DNA of 64,000 nt from Tubulanus polymorphus (GCF_964204645.1 NC_134028.1:12071001-12135000), one strand, 5' to 3'. Shown: positions 21,305-33,246, counted from the stretch's first letter. Notes: generated by a model not told the origin, from the sequence alone. Made by a program: numbers and translations.

Positions 21305-23027
21305 TAGGCGCGACATGGAAACTATTTTATATTTTCATCATATGAAAAAATATTCAAATAAAATTCATATGATGTCACATATCAGAGGGTGGCCGAATGT
21401 ATGGCCGCGGAAGCTAAAATACCGGTGCAGTAAGAAATTGGCATATTAGATCGTTTTAAATCCTGGAATTTACCACTACAATATTCAGACCTCGACCTAT
21501 ACCTAAAGTTTGCTGCTTAGTATTTTCAGGTCACAAGAAATTACAATTTATTACAAATTCTATCAAACAGAAAACACAGCGCTCATCTTCTACTGATGAA
21601 ATGTCAAACGCGCTAGCAAGCAGCGTTACAGTATCACTATAGTAGTGTATACTGTACGCGCGTGTGTTTGTGTTTGTGGAGGCCTTGTGTAAGTGAATGT
21701 TCGCTTACACTTCAATGTCAATCAAATCAATCACCGGGTATTAAAATGAAACAATACCTATGGCGGATAATAATTACATTCTCACCAGCAATGAGCATTT
21801 GAAATTCGCACTTTTACGGCACCTAGTCCAATGAAACGTTCGCCATTCTATGGCTTTCCCATAATTATTTTAGTAGCGCTGGAATTCCCTGTACATCCCA
21901 AAAACAGCCAATCACATTCGCAGGGAAACTATTTTATATTTTCAAAAAAATATTTTTCACAATATGAAAAAATATTCAAATGAAATTCATATGATGTCAC
22001 ATATCAGAGAGTGGCTGAATATTGAGTCTTGGAAACGATAAACCTCTTCCAATTTATGGCCGTGGAAGCTAAAACACAGGGGCGTAGTATTAGATCGTTT
22101 TAAATCCTGGAATTTACCATTACAATATTCAGACCTCGACCTATATCTATAGTTTGCTGCTTAGTATTTTCAGGTCACAAGAAATTACAATTTATTACAA
22201 ATTCTATCAAACAGAAAACACAGCGCTTATCTTCTGCTACGACGATTATTCAGCCTGTTATCATACCAAACATGCACGCGCCAAGCAGCGTTACAGCATC
22301 ACCATATAGTAGTTTGTATGAGCGTGTTTTGTGTGTGCAACAGTATAATATTTAGCACTCCCGCGCACGGGGAGGCCTTGTGTAGTGAACGTTCACTTCA
22401 CTTCAATCTCAATCAACACAATCACAGGGTATTAAAATGAAACAATGCCTATGGCGATATGTGAATATATTATATTCTCACCAGCAATGAGCTTTTCAAA
22501 TTCGCACATATACCTGCATATACGGCACCTAGTCCAATGAAACATTCGCCATTAATGGCTTTCCCATAATTATTTTATTAGCGCAGGAATTCCCCGTATA
22601 TCCCAAAAACAGCCGATCACAGCGCTCATCTTCTGCTACGACGATTATTCAGCCTGTTATCATACCAAACGTGCACGCGCCAAGCAGCGTTACAGCATCA
22701 CCATATAGTAGTCTGTATGAGCGTGTTTTGTGTGTGCAACAGTATAATATTTAGCACTCCCGCGCACGTGGAGGCCTTGTGTAGTGAACGTTCACTTCAC
22801 TACAATCTCAATCAACACAATCACCGGGTATTAAAATGAAACAATGCCTATGGCGATATGTGAATATATTATATTCTCACCAGCAATGAGCTTTTAAAAT
22901 TCGTACAAATACCTGCATATACGGCACCTAGTCCAATGAAACGTTCGCCATTAATGGCTTTCCCATATTTATTTTAGTAGCGCCAGAATTCCCCTTATAT
23001 CCCAAAAACAGCCAATCACATTTGCTC
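21305..23027. repeat. Tandem array of about 650-bp units (2 full, 1 partial)
   Basis: Unit 1 (about 21305-21918) and unit 2 (about 21919-22617) both run from GGAAACTATTTTATATTTTC, through TTCATATGATGTCACATATC, TTCAGGTCACAAGAAATTAC and GGTATTAAAATGAAACAAT, to CCAAAAACAGCCAATCAC or CCAAAAACAGCCGATCAC. Unit 3 (22618-23027) begins midway at AGCGCTCATCTTCTGCTACG. Units 2 and 3 are more alike than either is to unit 1. Each unit includes interior sequence of the 17110-17705 MITE family. Confidence 0.8.
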
Positions 23028-23571
23028 GTAGAGACGACGCCCACCAATCGAGGTCATTGCAATTTTATATGCAAGAGCTAAGTATTTTCCTGCCAAAAAC
23101 AGTTTTTAGTCGAATTTGAACAAAGTTAACCATGTCATCGACGAAGTTTCATCATGTCTTCAATCGCATCGATTATACACCGAGAACCAATGAAAAAAAT
23201 GATCACATAAAAAAACGTACCACATAAATGTACATGAATTTGCTCAATGCCCACCTCATACTGCTAACAAAGGTTAACCAAAAATGCTAACTACAGATAA
23301 TACATTAAATCATCGGTTGAGGATATTTCAGATCTCTGTTTCACCTTTACAGAGCTAGGTCTTTTTCCAATATCCAAGCGTCGATTGGTTGTGCTGTCCT
23401 CTTCATTTGATATGCTGTACTAATCAAGGGTTAGGGTTCTGTATAAAAGCGAGAAAACGCCTCAAGAGGGTGAGAAAAGGGTCCAGAGGGTTAGGATTAG
23501 GATTATATATAAGGTTAGGGTTAGTGCTGTATTATCAATTTAAATTTACCACCGTATTTATCGGTCCGTGG

Positions 23572-23625
23572 TGGTCTAGTGGTATAGACGCTGCGCTAGC
23601 AATCTGCTAACCCGGGTTCGAATCC
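23572..23625 (+). repeat. tRNA-like sequence with good A and B boxes
   Basis: A box TGGTCTAGTGG (23572-23582) and B box GGTTCGAATCC (23615-23625) match the Pol III internal promoter consensus. The D stem (GTCT/AGAC) and T stem (CCGGG/CCCGG) close. The acceptor and anticodon stems do not pair, so it is a tRNA relic or the head of a tRNA-derived SINE. Upstream (23425-23525) is degenerate GGTTAGGG-like sequence. Confidence 0.6.
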
Positions 23626-23639
23626 CGGTCTATTCGCTC

Positions 23640-24590
23640 AACTAAATTTTCAAATTTTCTAAGTAATACTCCTCATTGCGCATGCATGGTATTAGATAAG
23701 CCAAGAAAGGGCTAGATCTAGACCTGGCCGAGAAATCACCTGAAACGGTGAAGCTGAGAGATCTGAAATATCCTCGACCTAAATCATCACGATCCTGGTC
23801 GCGGTAGCCGCCATTATCTATAACAGATGCACTGATTACAGCAGAGAACCCATGCAACTGGTTGGCAGTGGGAGGTCGTTGTTAAGCAATGTTTTTTTTC
23901 TAATAAATTTTTCATTTTGAACAAATAGATAACACAGAATCATGGATGATACAAATAACGTAACTTAAGTCGGATAACTTCCAAACAAGAGGCCCATGGG
24001 CCTTGAAGCATTGGTAGATTATACTGTGGTATTAAGTGGTTATAATGTTTTACATCTGCCGGCAAATCTTCTATGACGATGTTGATTGGGAGGACCACAG
24101 ACTTAAAGGTCTATTTGTCTAGTACGATTTTATTCCTGAAAATGAATTTATTTTCTGTCTAGCTATTTAGCCTAGGCTAATTGTACTGTTAAACCTCATT
24201 AATGTGATTCTGTTAAAAAGACGAAACTAGTTTATTCTGATGTTTTCCATCATGTCCCAGCCAAGATATTTATATGAATTAAGATTTGGATACAAAAACC
24301 CATTCTTACGCATGAACTGTTAGGCCCCACTGAATAATGAAAACAAAAACAGAACGATTTTTCTGAATGGAATTGCAAGACCCTCTGATCTTAGAGCTCC
24401 AAGCTCTGATGCACGTACGCATGCAAAACGTCGCAGAGAGCGATGCCGGTGTTGGTGTCACTGAGGCCGGCTGATAATTGTCTGTTTGGCTTTACGTACG
24501 TCGTTTGGATCTTGGTTTCCCAAGACTATTCCTATTGGATTGTTCATTTAACCTCACGACGGTACGGCCTTTGAAGTGTTGCCCACACAC
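23640..24590. other. KATNIP intron, short repeat at about 23990-24125
   Basis: CAAGAGGCCCATGGGCCTTG begins a repeat-like segment that ends near CTTAAAGGTCTATTTGTC. No counterpart long enough to fix its limits was found, and nothing else is recognisable. Confidence 0.4.
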
Positions 24591-24599
24591 TGCTCGCAG

Positions 24600-24690
24600 C
24601 CAGCAGGACTCGAACCCACTTGTCACTCAGCTAGTGATAGTGGATAGTGGATTCAACAGCATCACGCCTTATCTCACTGAGCTACTGAGG
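24600..24690 (-). repeat. tRNA-derived SINE head
   Basis: On the minus strand, A box TAGCTCAGTGAGAT (24671-24684) and B box GGTTCGAGTCC (24606-24616). The spacing of about 60 bp is longer than in a tRNA, so it is a SINE-like relic. It is flanked by GAGGCCGGCTG and GAGGCCGCTCG segments. Confidence 0.5.
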
Positions 24691-24699
24691 CCGCTCGAT

Positions 24700-25685
24700 T
24701 CAATTCCAAAAAACTACAGCGGCGGCAAATAACCATCGCAATATTGCAATTTATGACAAACAACGCGTAAATTCAATCACTGTTGTTAAACGCATGGAAA
24801 AGATAATAAAAGGTATTCTTTTCCCGGCGCGCATTACAAAGCGAATCTCTGCCGAGTGTGTAAGAGGGGGCTACCGCCTTATGAGTGCGCAGCAGGCGGG
24901 TAGGGCGTCCTTAAGTGAAAACTTATATTAGAATATAGCCGAATCAAATTTTACAATGTCAGTCAACTGATACAACATGGTTGTTCTCGGCGTTCTTAAC
25001 AATGATATTTTCCTCCAATAAACAACTCTGGTAAAATTGAATAAAATGATCTATCTTTATTGGTGATATCGTATCATGGTAGTAGCCTACCGTTTACCGT
25101 TTGATGTTTCGTGTCATCATGAAATGGTTTTAACTTTAGTAAAGGCGTTCCCGCACGATCACATACGGGTTTCAGTCACGAGTAGGCTGCCGTTCCACTG
25201 CTCTAGAAATACGTATTCTGACGCTGAGAATTAATCCCAAATAATCCCATGGATACTGATAGTTGGAATAACAGTGATATCCAAACACTGTGATATTTAT
25301 AAACCGGAGGTACATAATTTTATGTTTTTCTATTCAGAAGAGGCTGTTCCCCATTCTTTACTGCCAGTGTCAATGCGGACATATCGCTACGCGACTGTTT
25401 AACCCGCTCTCATCTACCAGATAATGAACGAAAAAAATGCGATCGAATAACTTTTTGGTCCATTAAATCAGAAATCTGGCGACGCTAGGTTGTGGTGAAT
25501 AATTGAAACATTTCTTAAAGTAATTTTCAGCTGTTTCTAATGTATTACGTAAACGGAGTGACAATTTGAAGTTACTATGAAAATGAGAAGCGTCAGTGCT
25601 ATATTTTCGTACTACTAATTTCGATCCATTTTCAGGGATTTGATATCATTTTATCAAAAATCCGGAACTCACCTCTTAATGCAGC
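24700..25685. other. KATNIP intron, nothing seen
   Basis: Mixed sequence with no tandem or inverted structure that I could confirm and no exon-like segment. Confidence 0.4.
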
Positions 25686-26020
25686 GAAGCTGCAATGAAG
25701 CGAGCGCCGTAGGCGCGAAGCCGCGGGCGGGGGCCTGGGCGCCCTCCCCCAGAAAAATTTTGAATATTCATTGCCCTGAGAGCGATTTTAGAGCATTTCG
25801 GATAAAAACGATGTTCCTAATTCTAACCAGGAAATAGGCAACTACTGTCTGTCACACCTACTCTCCGTGCGACGTTTTGGTCCGTATGTCGTTAATAATC
25901 GGTATCTACCTTTATTACGCATCAATTTGTTCAGTGAGGAATTCGCATTCAGAAATAAACAACAATTTTCACTAAAGTTGTTTTTGTTTTCATTTATGAG
26001 CGATAGTTTACTCGGCATAC
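25686..26020. repeat. GC-rich repeat and segment shared with 31090-31220
   Basis: 25690-25790 is a GC-rich block (GCGAGCGCCGTAGGCGCGAA, GGCGCCCTCCCCCAGAAAAA) related to 9420-9480. 25845-26010 (TGTCTGTCACACCTACTCTC, TTCAGTGAGGAATTCGCATT, TTGTTTTTGTTTTCATTT) matches 31090-31215 in the same orientation. Confidence 0.6.
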
Positions 26021-26254
26021 GCTCGCGTAATCCTGAAAAATCCGCTGCGCGGACGCTCGAAAACGTTACAGTGACGTCATCACCTGCTCATTAGCATATC
26101 AAAATACAGTAGGTGGCGCAACGTGACGGGCCATAAAAGCCGCTTTTCAGCATTACGCGAGCGAACACTGTCTATTAATAGCTCGAGGGTCGTCGATCGT
26201 CGTCCAATTCTGACAGCAGCGCAACCATCCAGCGCAAGAAAGACTTCTGATTGT

Positions 26255-26413
26255 CCGGTCTTGAACGCTTTTATGGCTCACCGGTACCAATCGTCAGTCA
26301 GCAGAGTACCTCACCCCCCCACTTCTCTCAACGGATCTGTACAAATCCAAGGGCGTCAATATTTTGGTCCCAAAGCCCGGAAATCCGGTTTAAGCCGGAA
26401 AAATCACATCCCT
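26255..26413. repeat. Diverged copy of the 14285/51290 family
   Basis: TTGAACGCTTTTATGGCTCA, a C run (26314-26320), CCGGAAATCCGG and CACATCCCTG occur in the same order as at 51420-51581. The hAT-like end CATCCCTG is kept. Confidence 0.5.
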
Positions 26414-26419
26414 GCATTT

Positions 26420-27787
26420 TACTAGCATTGGCATGAGGTCATAGACGTCAACCAATGCTAAAAATGATTCAATAGCAGAATGTGCTGTATCTATAAAAAG
26501 CATGCGAGAGAGTATATATAATATATCAATAGAAGTAGGTTGCCCTGGTGACAGCCAGCTGATAAATGTACTGTATTGAGTGCTTGCAGGAAGACAGGCG
26601 TATGCCAGTGGTATGTGTAAACACAGTGCCATTGATTGGATGCTTGGCGGGTATATCAACTAGCGGAACTAAAGGACTCCTTTTTTTAGTTTCTGATAAT
26701 AGAATCAACATGTTTAAACTTCTTTCGTGACATATTTTCAAAGAATCGTTACAACGCTAGAGTTTTCTGTAAACTGTATTGACTAAATAGACTAAAATCG
26801 TATGTTTGAAGACCCACTCGTATCACTGTAATTTGTACTGTCAATCCGTAACGATTACGGGAAAATCGTAACAGTTGGCAGGTCTGGATGTTTGTTGCGC
26901 CGCATGTGCCTCAGTATAGTAGTTTCCAGACAGTTCAGGCGCTACCGTGTGTAGGCCTGCTCTCGGTGACCTTTCTCTCGAATCGTAATCACCAAAATTA
27001 CTAATATAGCGGGATTTTATACAAAATAAGATTTCAACTCTTTCATTTCTTCAAGATACTCCATCTTAATGTAGAAAAAAGGACCAATGGTCCAGTGGCT
27101 CGCTTAACTGATGTGAAGTAAAAAATCTGTCACATAGGCTATCGGTATGCAAAAATTCATTTCATTGAAAATTAAAGAAAAAATTATTCTAAAAAAGCAC
27201 TTAATTTTGGTCAGTGTGAACTTTTAATGATAAATGACTTTTAAATCTTCGAAAAAATTGGTATGGGCCTTTAGTCTGAACAAATGTTCATAATTTTAAT
27301 ACATCCCTTGAATGACGCAACACAACTAAAACTATGAGTGACCCATTAAGATAGGGTACAAACTTGGTGAGAGCCTGGGTTTCATCGGAGGTTTTTCATT
27401 ATCATATGGACCAATCAGGACAGAAACTGATCCCAAGTTCTTCAAATTTGAGGCAAGTGCAGGTTACTGACGAAACATAATTTAGCGACTGACATGGTTT
27501 TTGATAATTTCGTGATAGGATTGCTTTAGGTAGCTTACATCTTCACTCGCGATATACACCGTACTGATATAAGTAGCTTACATCATCTTCACTCGCGATA
27601 TACACCGTAGCACGCGTTATCTTTAACTGATGCATACACGCAGTGAACACGAGAGTATAAGGTGATATTGCCAATGCGACTGTACATGACTGTTTTCAAC
27701 GCGAACGCTCTTCGCTGTGCCGCAGTAAACGAACTAATACAAATAAACTGGCTACAAAACGTATCGCTAATGCAAAGGTCGATAAAA
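26420..27787. other. KATNIP intron, minor duplications only
   Basis: A duplication of about 45 bp (TAGCTTACATCTTCACTCGC / GATATACACCGTA at 27528-27565 and 27573-27608). At 27073, GGACCAATGGTCCAGTGGCT is a dyad. No gene seen. Confidence 0.5.
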
Positions 27788-28580
27788 TGACTTCAATTAA
27801 TGATGATGAAACAACTATTCCAGTTGTGTAAATATCAGACTCATCTTCAAAAATTCGATGCTATCATCAGTAAATCAGCCGTGTGGCGAACACGGAAGTA
27901 AATTTCTGCATTTCGAAACCACATTTTTGTCAGATATCTTGATGCAACGTTACCTTATGCACGGATATAAAAACTAGATGAATCATTGAACACATCGCAC
28001 ACAATAAATCATTATATCATACGCCTCGAGTATCAGTATTCGCGCTAAAAAATGATGATATCAACCTAGTCAATTGTGCCGCCATTTTGTTTTTTAAGTA
28101 ACGTGCACCAGCTGATCCACCTCGTTCAATGTTATGATGTCATGATGGAAGTCAAAAACAGGTCAACATAAATTTAATATAACCAAGATTGACGGGTTTC
28201 GTCTTTGAAAGCCCATAACTACTGAACAAAGCATTGGATTTTGGCGATATAAAGTTCTTCCGACACAAATAGCATTGAATTTTCACACGTGTAATTTTGG
28301 ACAGTTAAAGATGCTGCATAAAAAAACGTGATCAAATAAACTTTTTGGTAAATTTCTCAAAAAATTTGAAACCCACAGCTTTCAACTTTGTGCACCATAG
28401 AGAAAAACCAACTACGAAATATATTTTTGCTTAATCCGTTCAATTTGCCCATTAGTAGTGAAATTACATGCTACTGAAATTGTGTTTGAGTGTGCTAAAA
28501 ATAACTTTGAGCGTAGTGTATTAAGCATATAAATGCTTATCGATCGACCAGACTGATGACATAGGCATAGCGAAAAAAAA
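27788..28580. repeat. Direct repeat copy 1 flanking a KATNIP exon
   Basis: This aligns in direct orientation with 29473-30070. Shared marks in order are GATGCAACGTTACCTTATGC, AATAGCATTGAATTTTCA, AATTTTGGACAGT and CTACTGAAATTGTGTTTGAG. This copy has about 170 bp (28070-28240) absent from the other. The KATNIP exon 29033-29227 lies between the copies. Confidence 0.85.
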
Positions 28581-29032
28581 CCGGGAGTTCATAAATCAAT
28601 TATCTGCTCAGTTATGTGGTTCTGTCAGTGCAAAAATAGCCCATTTCGAGGCTGAAGTACTGAATCTGAAATAAGCATTCCAACCTACATATTTTTTCCA
28701 GGATCTTTTAGAATAGTGTAGGTTGAAGCATTGGAAACATAAATCAACTTGTGACCTTGAATAGAAAAATCCTGCCCATTTTTTTCTTAGCAAGGGAAGT
28801 TTTCGAGATAGATTTTTGTAGCGCAAACGATGACTTATCTGAAAACAAATTACATACAAAAATAGCCCTAAACCTTCTTGTTTGAATAAAGAAAGAATTA
28901 AATAAACAATAAGGAAGTTATGAACATTTTAAAAGACAAGAGCATTAAACATTGACCTGCGTAATACTATCACTGAGTGGATTTGATTATTTATACTAAC
29001 ACTGGTTAGATAAACTGTAATTATGCACTCAC
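28581..29032. other. KATNIP intron, nothing seen
   Basis: AT-rich sequence between the direct repeat and the exon donor. An 83-residue minus-strand frame here has no recognisable features. Confidence 0.4.
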
Positions 29033-29227
29033 CCATATTCGCACAAAAGCAATCTTGCATTTTTCAAAATAAATGGTTATGATGTGGTTTTTGTCCTTGG
29101 TATATGGAGCAAGCCACATGTGTGTATCATCTCGAGTTCTATTAACGCCATCAAATAAGTTACCAACAACTCTTGGATCTTTATCATACCCCTGTAGCAC
29201 ATTAATATCAGCTGGATTGGCAAAAAC
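29033..29227 (-). CDS. KATNIP: KATNIP exon (middle of first DUF4457-type repeat)
   Basis: 195 bp, 65 codons, phase 0 at both ends, between acceptor CTTTATTCAG and donor GTGAGT. It encodes FANPADINVLQGYDKDPRVV, then NLFDGVNRTRDDTHMWLAPY, and ends in KIAFVRIW. The order PADINVL, DPRVV.NL.DGVNRT.DD.H.WLAP, IRIW/VRIW is characteristic of KATNIP. The two neighbouring exons supply the blocks expected before and after, so orthology is well supported. Its loss would be in frame. Confidence 0.9.
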
Positions 29228-29472
29228 CTGAATAAAGTTTTAGAAAATAACGAAAAAACAATGCATTAACTAGTGGTTCAGGGAATCGGGCTTAGTGGAA
29301 TGGTAACTTGGCTCAAATCAGCTAACATATCGTAACTAGGGATTCCATCTTATGAAATTGGATCATGTAGCCTTTCAGACAGTATCTAATTTGTACCTGG
29401 ACAAAAATGTAATCTAGCCACCAGTTCTGACAATCACTTTTGGTGTGCTTCTAGTATATCCAGTCTATCAAA

Positions 29473-30070
29473 TGACTTCAATTAATGATTAATGAAGATA
29501 AAACAAGTATTCCAGTCGTGCTAATATCAGAATATCACTACAAATTCGATGGCATCAATCAATCAGCCATGCCCGAAGTAAATTTCCACATTTTGAACCC
29601 ACATTTTCGCCAGGTATTTTGATGCAACGTTACCTTATGCACAGGATTTCAAAATCAGAAGAATCATTTAACACATTTCACACAATCAGATCATTGTATG
29701 ATACGCCTTGAGTATCAGTAATCGCGCTAGCAACGATGAATATCAACTTACGATAAAGATCTTCTGACACAAATAGCATTGAATTTTCAAATGTGTAATT
29801 TTGGACAGTAAAAGATGCTGCATAAAAAAGTGCTCAAGTAAATCAAATTTTGACCCTTTTTGGTAAATTTCTAAAAAAAATATGAAACCCACGATTTGCA
29901 ACTTTGTGCACCATTAAGAAAAACAAATTACAAAATATATTTTTGGTTAATCCGCTCAATTCACCCATAAGTAGTGAAATTTCAGCCTACTGAAATTGTG
30001 TTTGAGTGCGCTAAAATAGCTTTTGAGTGTAGAGTATCAAACTTAGGAATGATTAACGGCCAGACCGTTG
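29473..30070. repeat. Direct repeat copy 2 flanking a KATNIP exon
   Basis: This is the partner of 27788-28580, offset by about 1.6 kb. It is diverged by substitutions and lacks a segment of about 170 bp. It lies in the short intron between exons 29033-29227 and 30177-30318. Confidence 0.85.
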
Positions 30071-30176
30071 ACACAGGCTCGCTAACGTCAGCCAAAAATG
30101 GCACAAATTTGGCCACATGGACCAAAAGGGACATGAATTGAAGACACCTCGTGAAGCTCCAACAACATTTGCTTAC

Positions 30177-30318
30177 CTTTTTAATATAAATAGGTTTTCC
30201 TAAACTATTGAACAGCTCTATTCCTGTGAGTCCAACATAATGCTTGTCACCCCAAGTACTCCTTATATTTATCAGCAGTTCACTACCAGTTGGAAGTTCC
30301 GGAATAACAAAATCATCA
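30177..30318 (-). CDS. KATNIP: KATNIP exon (start of first DUF4457-type repeat)
   Basis: 142 bp, entering with one base of a split codon and leaving in phase 0. The acceptor is GTCTCTTTCAG and the donor GTAAGC. It encodes DDFVIPELPTGSELLINI, then STWGDKHYVGLTGIELFN and GKPIYIKK. The WGD.HYVGL.GIE.F block is the hallmark of the DUF4457-type repeats of KATNIP. The IPELP lead and the next exon's PADINVL mark this as the first repeat. The preceding exon must end with two bases of a codon; exon 49858-49945 does. Confidence 0.9.
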
Positions 30319-30429
30319 CTGAAAGAGACAATTTTTGACAGTGATCTTCTTCTTTTCCAGTAGAGACAAGAAACAAACAAGGCAATTTGATACTATGTAT
30401 CTATGTCCCCCGTGAAAGCCTGTAGGGAA

Positions 30430-30990
30430 TTACCCCTGAAGCCCCTGGTATTTGGTATGCAATATTATTGCCCTGCAATCAATGGTTCTTTAGGAGTCGC
30501 ATTTAGAAGAATTCAGGTAAAAGACTCCCATGACCTTCGAAAATCAGTATAGCACATCCTCTCCCCAGGGATAATCATACGATCAAATGAATCACAATGA
30601 AATAGCATAGTCCAGCGCAATCAATAGTTCTTCTTGAATTGCATTTTCAAGGTTCCACCAAGACGATTTCTAGTGACCTTAACTTTTAACCCAAGGACTC
30701 CAAAATCAGTAGGGCACATCCATTTCCCAGGGGTAAACATAATATGTAACATCATAGTCCAGCTATCAATAGTTCCTCTTTAATCATGTTTACAAGTTTT
30801 GGTGCAAATTACATCTACTGACCAAAATCTTAAGGGCACATTCTCTCCCTAGGGCTAATTATACTATGTAATAGCATAATCTTGCTATCAAGTGTTCTTC
30901 TTGAATGTTGTCTACCAGGATTCACATTTGAACCCCAAAATCAATAGGGCACATCCTCTCCCTTGGGAAAATGAGCTAAAATTCTTAAAA
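30430..30990. repeat. Degenerate tandem repeat, about 130-bp unit, four copies
   Basis: AAAATCAGTATAGCACATCC or a close variant recurs near 30540, 30708, 30826 and 30945. Each is followed by a TCCCCAGGG-type step, ATAGCATAGTCCAGC, and AATAGTTCTTCTTGAAT. Units are strongly diverged. Confidence 0.65.
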
Positions 30991-31089
30991 TGGACTTTCG
31001 AGTGCTTTGAAGAACATAAATTTTGAGAATCAATTTAAGAATCATATAACATGGCTATACAAGAAATCAAACCATCGTTGCTAACAGCC

Positions 31090-31220
31090 TAGTGTCTGTC
31101 ACATCTGCTCCCTGTGCTACATTTTGGTTCATAACTTCGTTGATAATTGGTTTATGCATCCATTTATTCAGTGAGGAATTTGTATTCAAATTGTTTTTCT
31201 GTTTTTGTTTTGAACCTAGA
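31090..31220. repeat. Segment shared with 25845-26010
   Basis: GTGTCTGTCACATCTGCTCC, TTCAGTGAGGAATTTGTATT and TTGTTTTTCTGTTTTTGTTT align with the earlier copy, with one deletion here. Confidence 0.6.
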
Positions 31221-31307
31221 ATATTGCTGAAGACGACTGGAGCCCCAACATCAGGTGAAATGCCTGAGTGGAAAATACACCCGAACTTAAGTCGACCTGT
31301 TTATGAA

Positions 31308-31585
31308 GGCAGGAAATGAAAAATACAAAACGGTTTTGACTTTTGACTTACAAGACTCGAAATCTAATCAGTCAATCACGGTCTCTAGGGTAACCCATCC
31401 ATAAAATTTCACAAATTTATCTTATACCGTTTATGAATTAATTAGAGCCCGGAAATGGAAAATACAAAACAGCTCCTGGTGACCTTGACTTTTGACCTAG
31501 AAGACCTGAAATGTAATCAATTACTCACGGTCTCTCGGATAACCCATCCGAAAAATGTCACCAAATTATCTTAAACGTACGGACG
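31308..31585. repeat. Tandem repeat, about 140-bp unit, two copies
   Basis: GGAAATGAAAAATACAAAAC ... CACGGTCTCTAGGGTAACCC is repeated as GGAAATGGAAAATACAAAAC ... CACGGTCTCTCGGATAACCC. It contains the CTTGACTTTTGACCTA motif. Confidence 0.75.
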
Positions 31586-31754
31586 ATGGAGTGGCATAAA
31601 AACACACCAAAATGGCGGCACTAAGAAAGAAATTGAGTCACGTGGTTTGTGGCAGCGCCGCCATACGGTACCGGGTATTCCGAAAAATGTTTAGTGGTAA
31701 AACTAAGGTAACTTCTAAAATGTGCCCCACGTAATGTATCACGTGAATTTTTTT

Positions 31755-31995
31755 ACTACACATGTGAAATCGAATTCACATGTGTGAATTCGTGAACTAC
31801 ACATGTGAAATCTAATTCACATGTGTAAATTCTTGAATTACAAGTGGCAACTCTAATTCACACATGTGATTTCTTTAACTAAGTGTGTGAAATCGAATTC
31901 GCATGTGTAGTTTTTCCAGCTATACATGTGAAAATCAAATCACACGCGTAATTTTTCAAACTACTCGTGTGGAAATAAATTCACATTGCAATAAG
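31755..31995. repeat. CACATGTG dyad-rich array
   Basis: ACACATGTGAAATCGAATTC-type steps, about 40 bp apart, recur five to six times and decay to the right. CACATGTG and GAATTC are themselves palindromic, so each unit can fold. A second cluster with the same core is at 41165-41310. Confidence 0.75.
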
Positions 31996-31997
31996 TC

Positions 31998-32664
31998 CCA
32001 TGTCAGCTTTACATGTCAGACATCAATGTCTTTTAGAGCCAATGTCATCAGATCCATCACATGCACCATTTTTCTTAGAAAAAACCATCATCAATGTAAC
32101 GAAAAAAAGGTAAAAATACCCAATAATTCAAAGTAGGTATAAATCCCCACTTCATGATTTGAAAGGAACATTTTGTATCAAAATATTTTTTCAGATTCTA
32201 TGATCCATGTATGACCATAATGGGGAATATTTTGAAGCAGAGAATTTCTCACATTCTATCTATATATATAACCATTTTTTAGAAAAATTAGAATTGAGAA
32301 TGGATAGAATGTGAAAAATATTGTGCTTCAAACTCGTGAATTTGGGATTTGTACAATTAGATTAATCGTGGATTCCTGCCTATTTTTCACTGAGGGGATT
32401 GTTACCGCTAACCGTATAATGATATATGTTTTAAAATTAAACATATAATTATATGACAATTTTTCCACTAAGGCCTAATAAGTCAATGAGATTTGGTTCA
32501 GTAATACGCACAATGTACAGATAATTAATAGGAAATAACAAGCTCCTTCATCCCGTAAAAATCAAGTTAACGATCAAAATGCTGAGTCAATTCACTTAAA
32601 TTCCAAAAGCTGTCTGATTATAGATAAACATAATTATCTACTACTACTACTGCTACCCCTACAG

Positions 32665-32703
<39 letters not shown>

Positions 32704-33003
32704 TTGCTGATTTTTCAGAAACTGTCAATTATGATGTTGCGTTAAGTTCTCTTCATGGGTAACCCCACAATTTCTTTATTTTTCTTTTTTGAAGGCAATA
32801 AAATGGAAATATTTCCAGATCACATCAGCAAAGATCTGCACAAAAATGGCTCAATATATTTGATATGATTGGTCTGAAGGATTTGTAAAAATGGATTCCA
32901 CAATTGTTACAAATATTTTTCATTCACATTTTAATCTTTATATATAATCTGTTATTTCAATCTGAATGTATAATCATATTTAGAATGGATTTGATGCATT
33001 TCA
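31998..33003. other. KATNIP intron with trinucleotide microsatellite
   Basis: A (CTA)n microsatellite with interruptions occupies 32638-32702. A weak inverted repeat (CACATTCTATC at 32249 with GATAGAATGTG at 32302) lies to its left. No gene seen. Confidence 0.6.
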
Positions 33004-33009
33004 GTTATT

Positions 33010-33038
33010 AGGGTTTTCTGACTTTCGTCGAAAACCCT
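33010..33038 (-). repeat. GGGTTTTC hairpin end, minus strand
   Basis: AGGGTTTTC (33010-33018) pairs with GAAAACCCT (33030-33038). On the minus strand it is preceded by AATAATCAAC and followed by AATAA, the same order as at the other ends of this family. No matching GCTGC motif was located to its right at short range. Confidence 0.55.
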
Positions 33039-33246
33039 CTCGTATAATTCTGTTGATTATTATCATCATTATATATTTTCCGCCTATTTTCGTCAAATAA
33101 AATCAGGGATGAAAACAGGAGGTATTGAAATCCGCAGAAATTTTGAAACATTATGAATTTACCTTTACACTATATAACCTACTGGAAAACATTTAATAAT
33201 TCACTGACGATATATTATTCCTTATTGAAAAGCAATCGCCGTACGG

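Noticed and set aside
23425-23525. Interstitial telomere (TTAGGG) tract
   Set aside because: Only a few degenerate GGTTAGGG-like words in mixed sequence, not a run of hexamers.
23572-23640. Functional tRNA gene
   Set aside because: A and B boxes and two stems fit, but acceptor and anticodon stems do not pair, so it is treated as a tRNA-derived relic.
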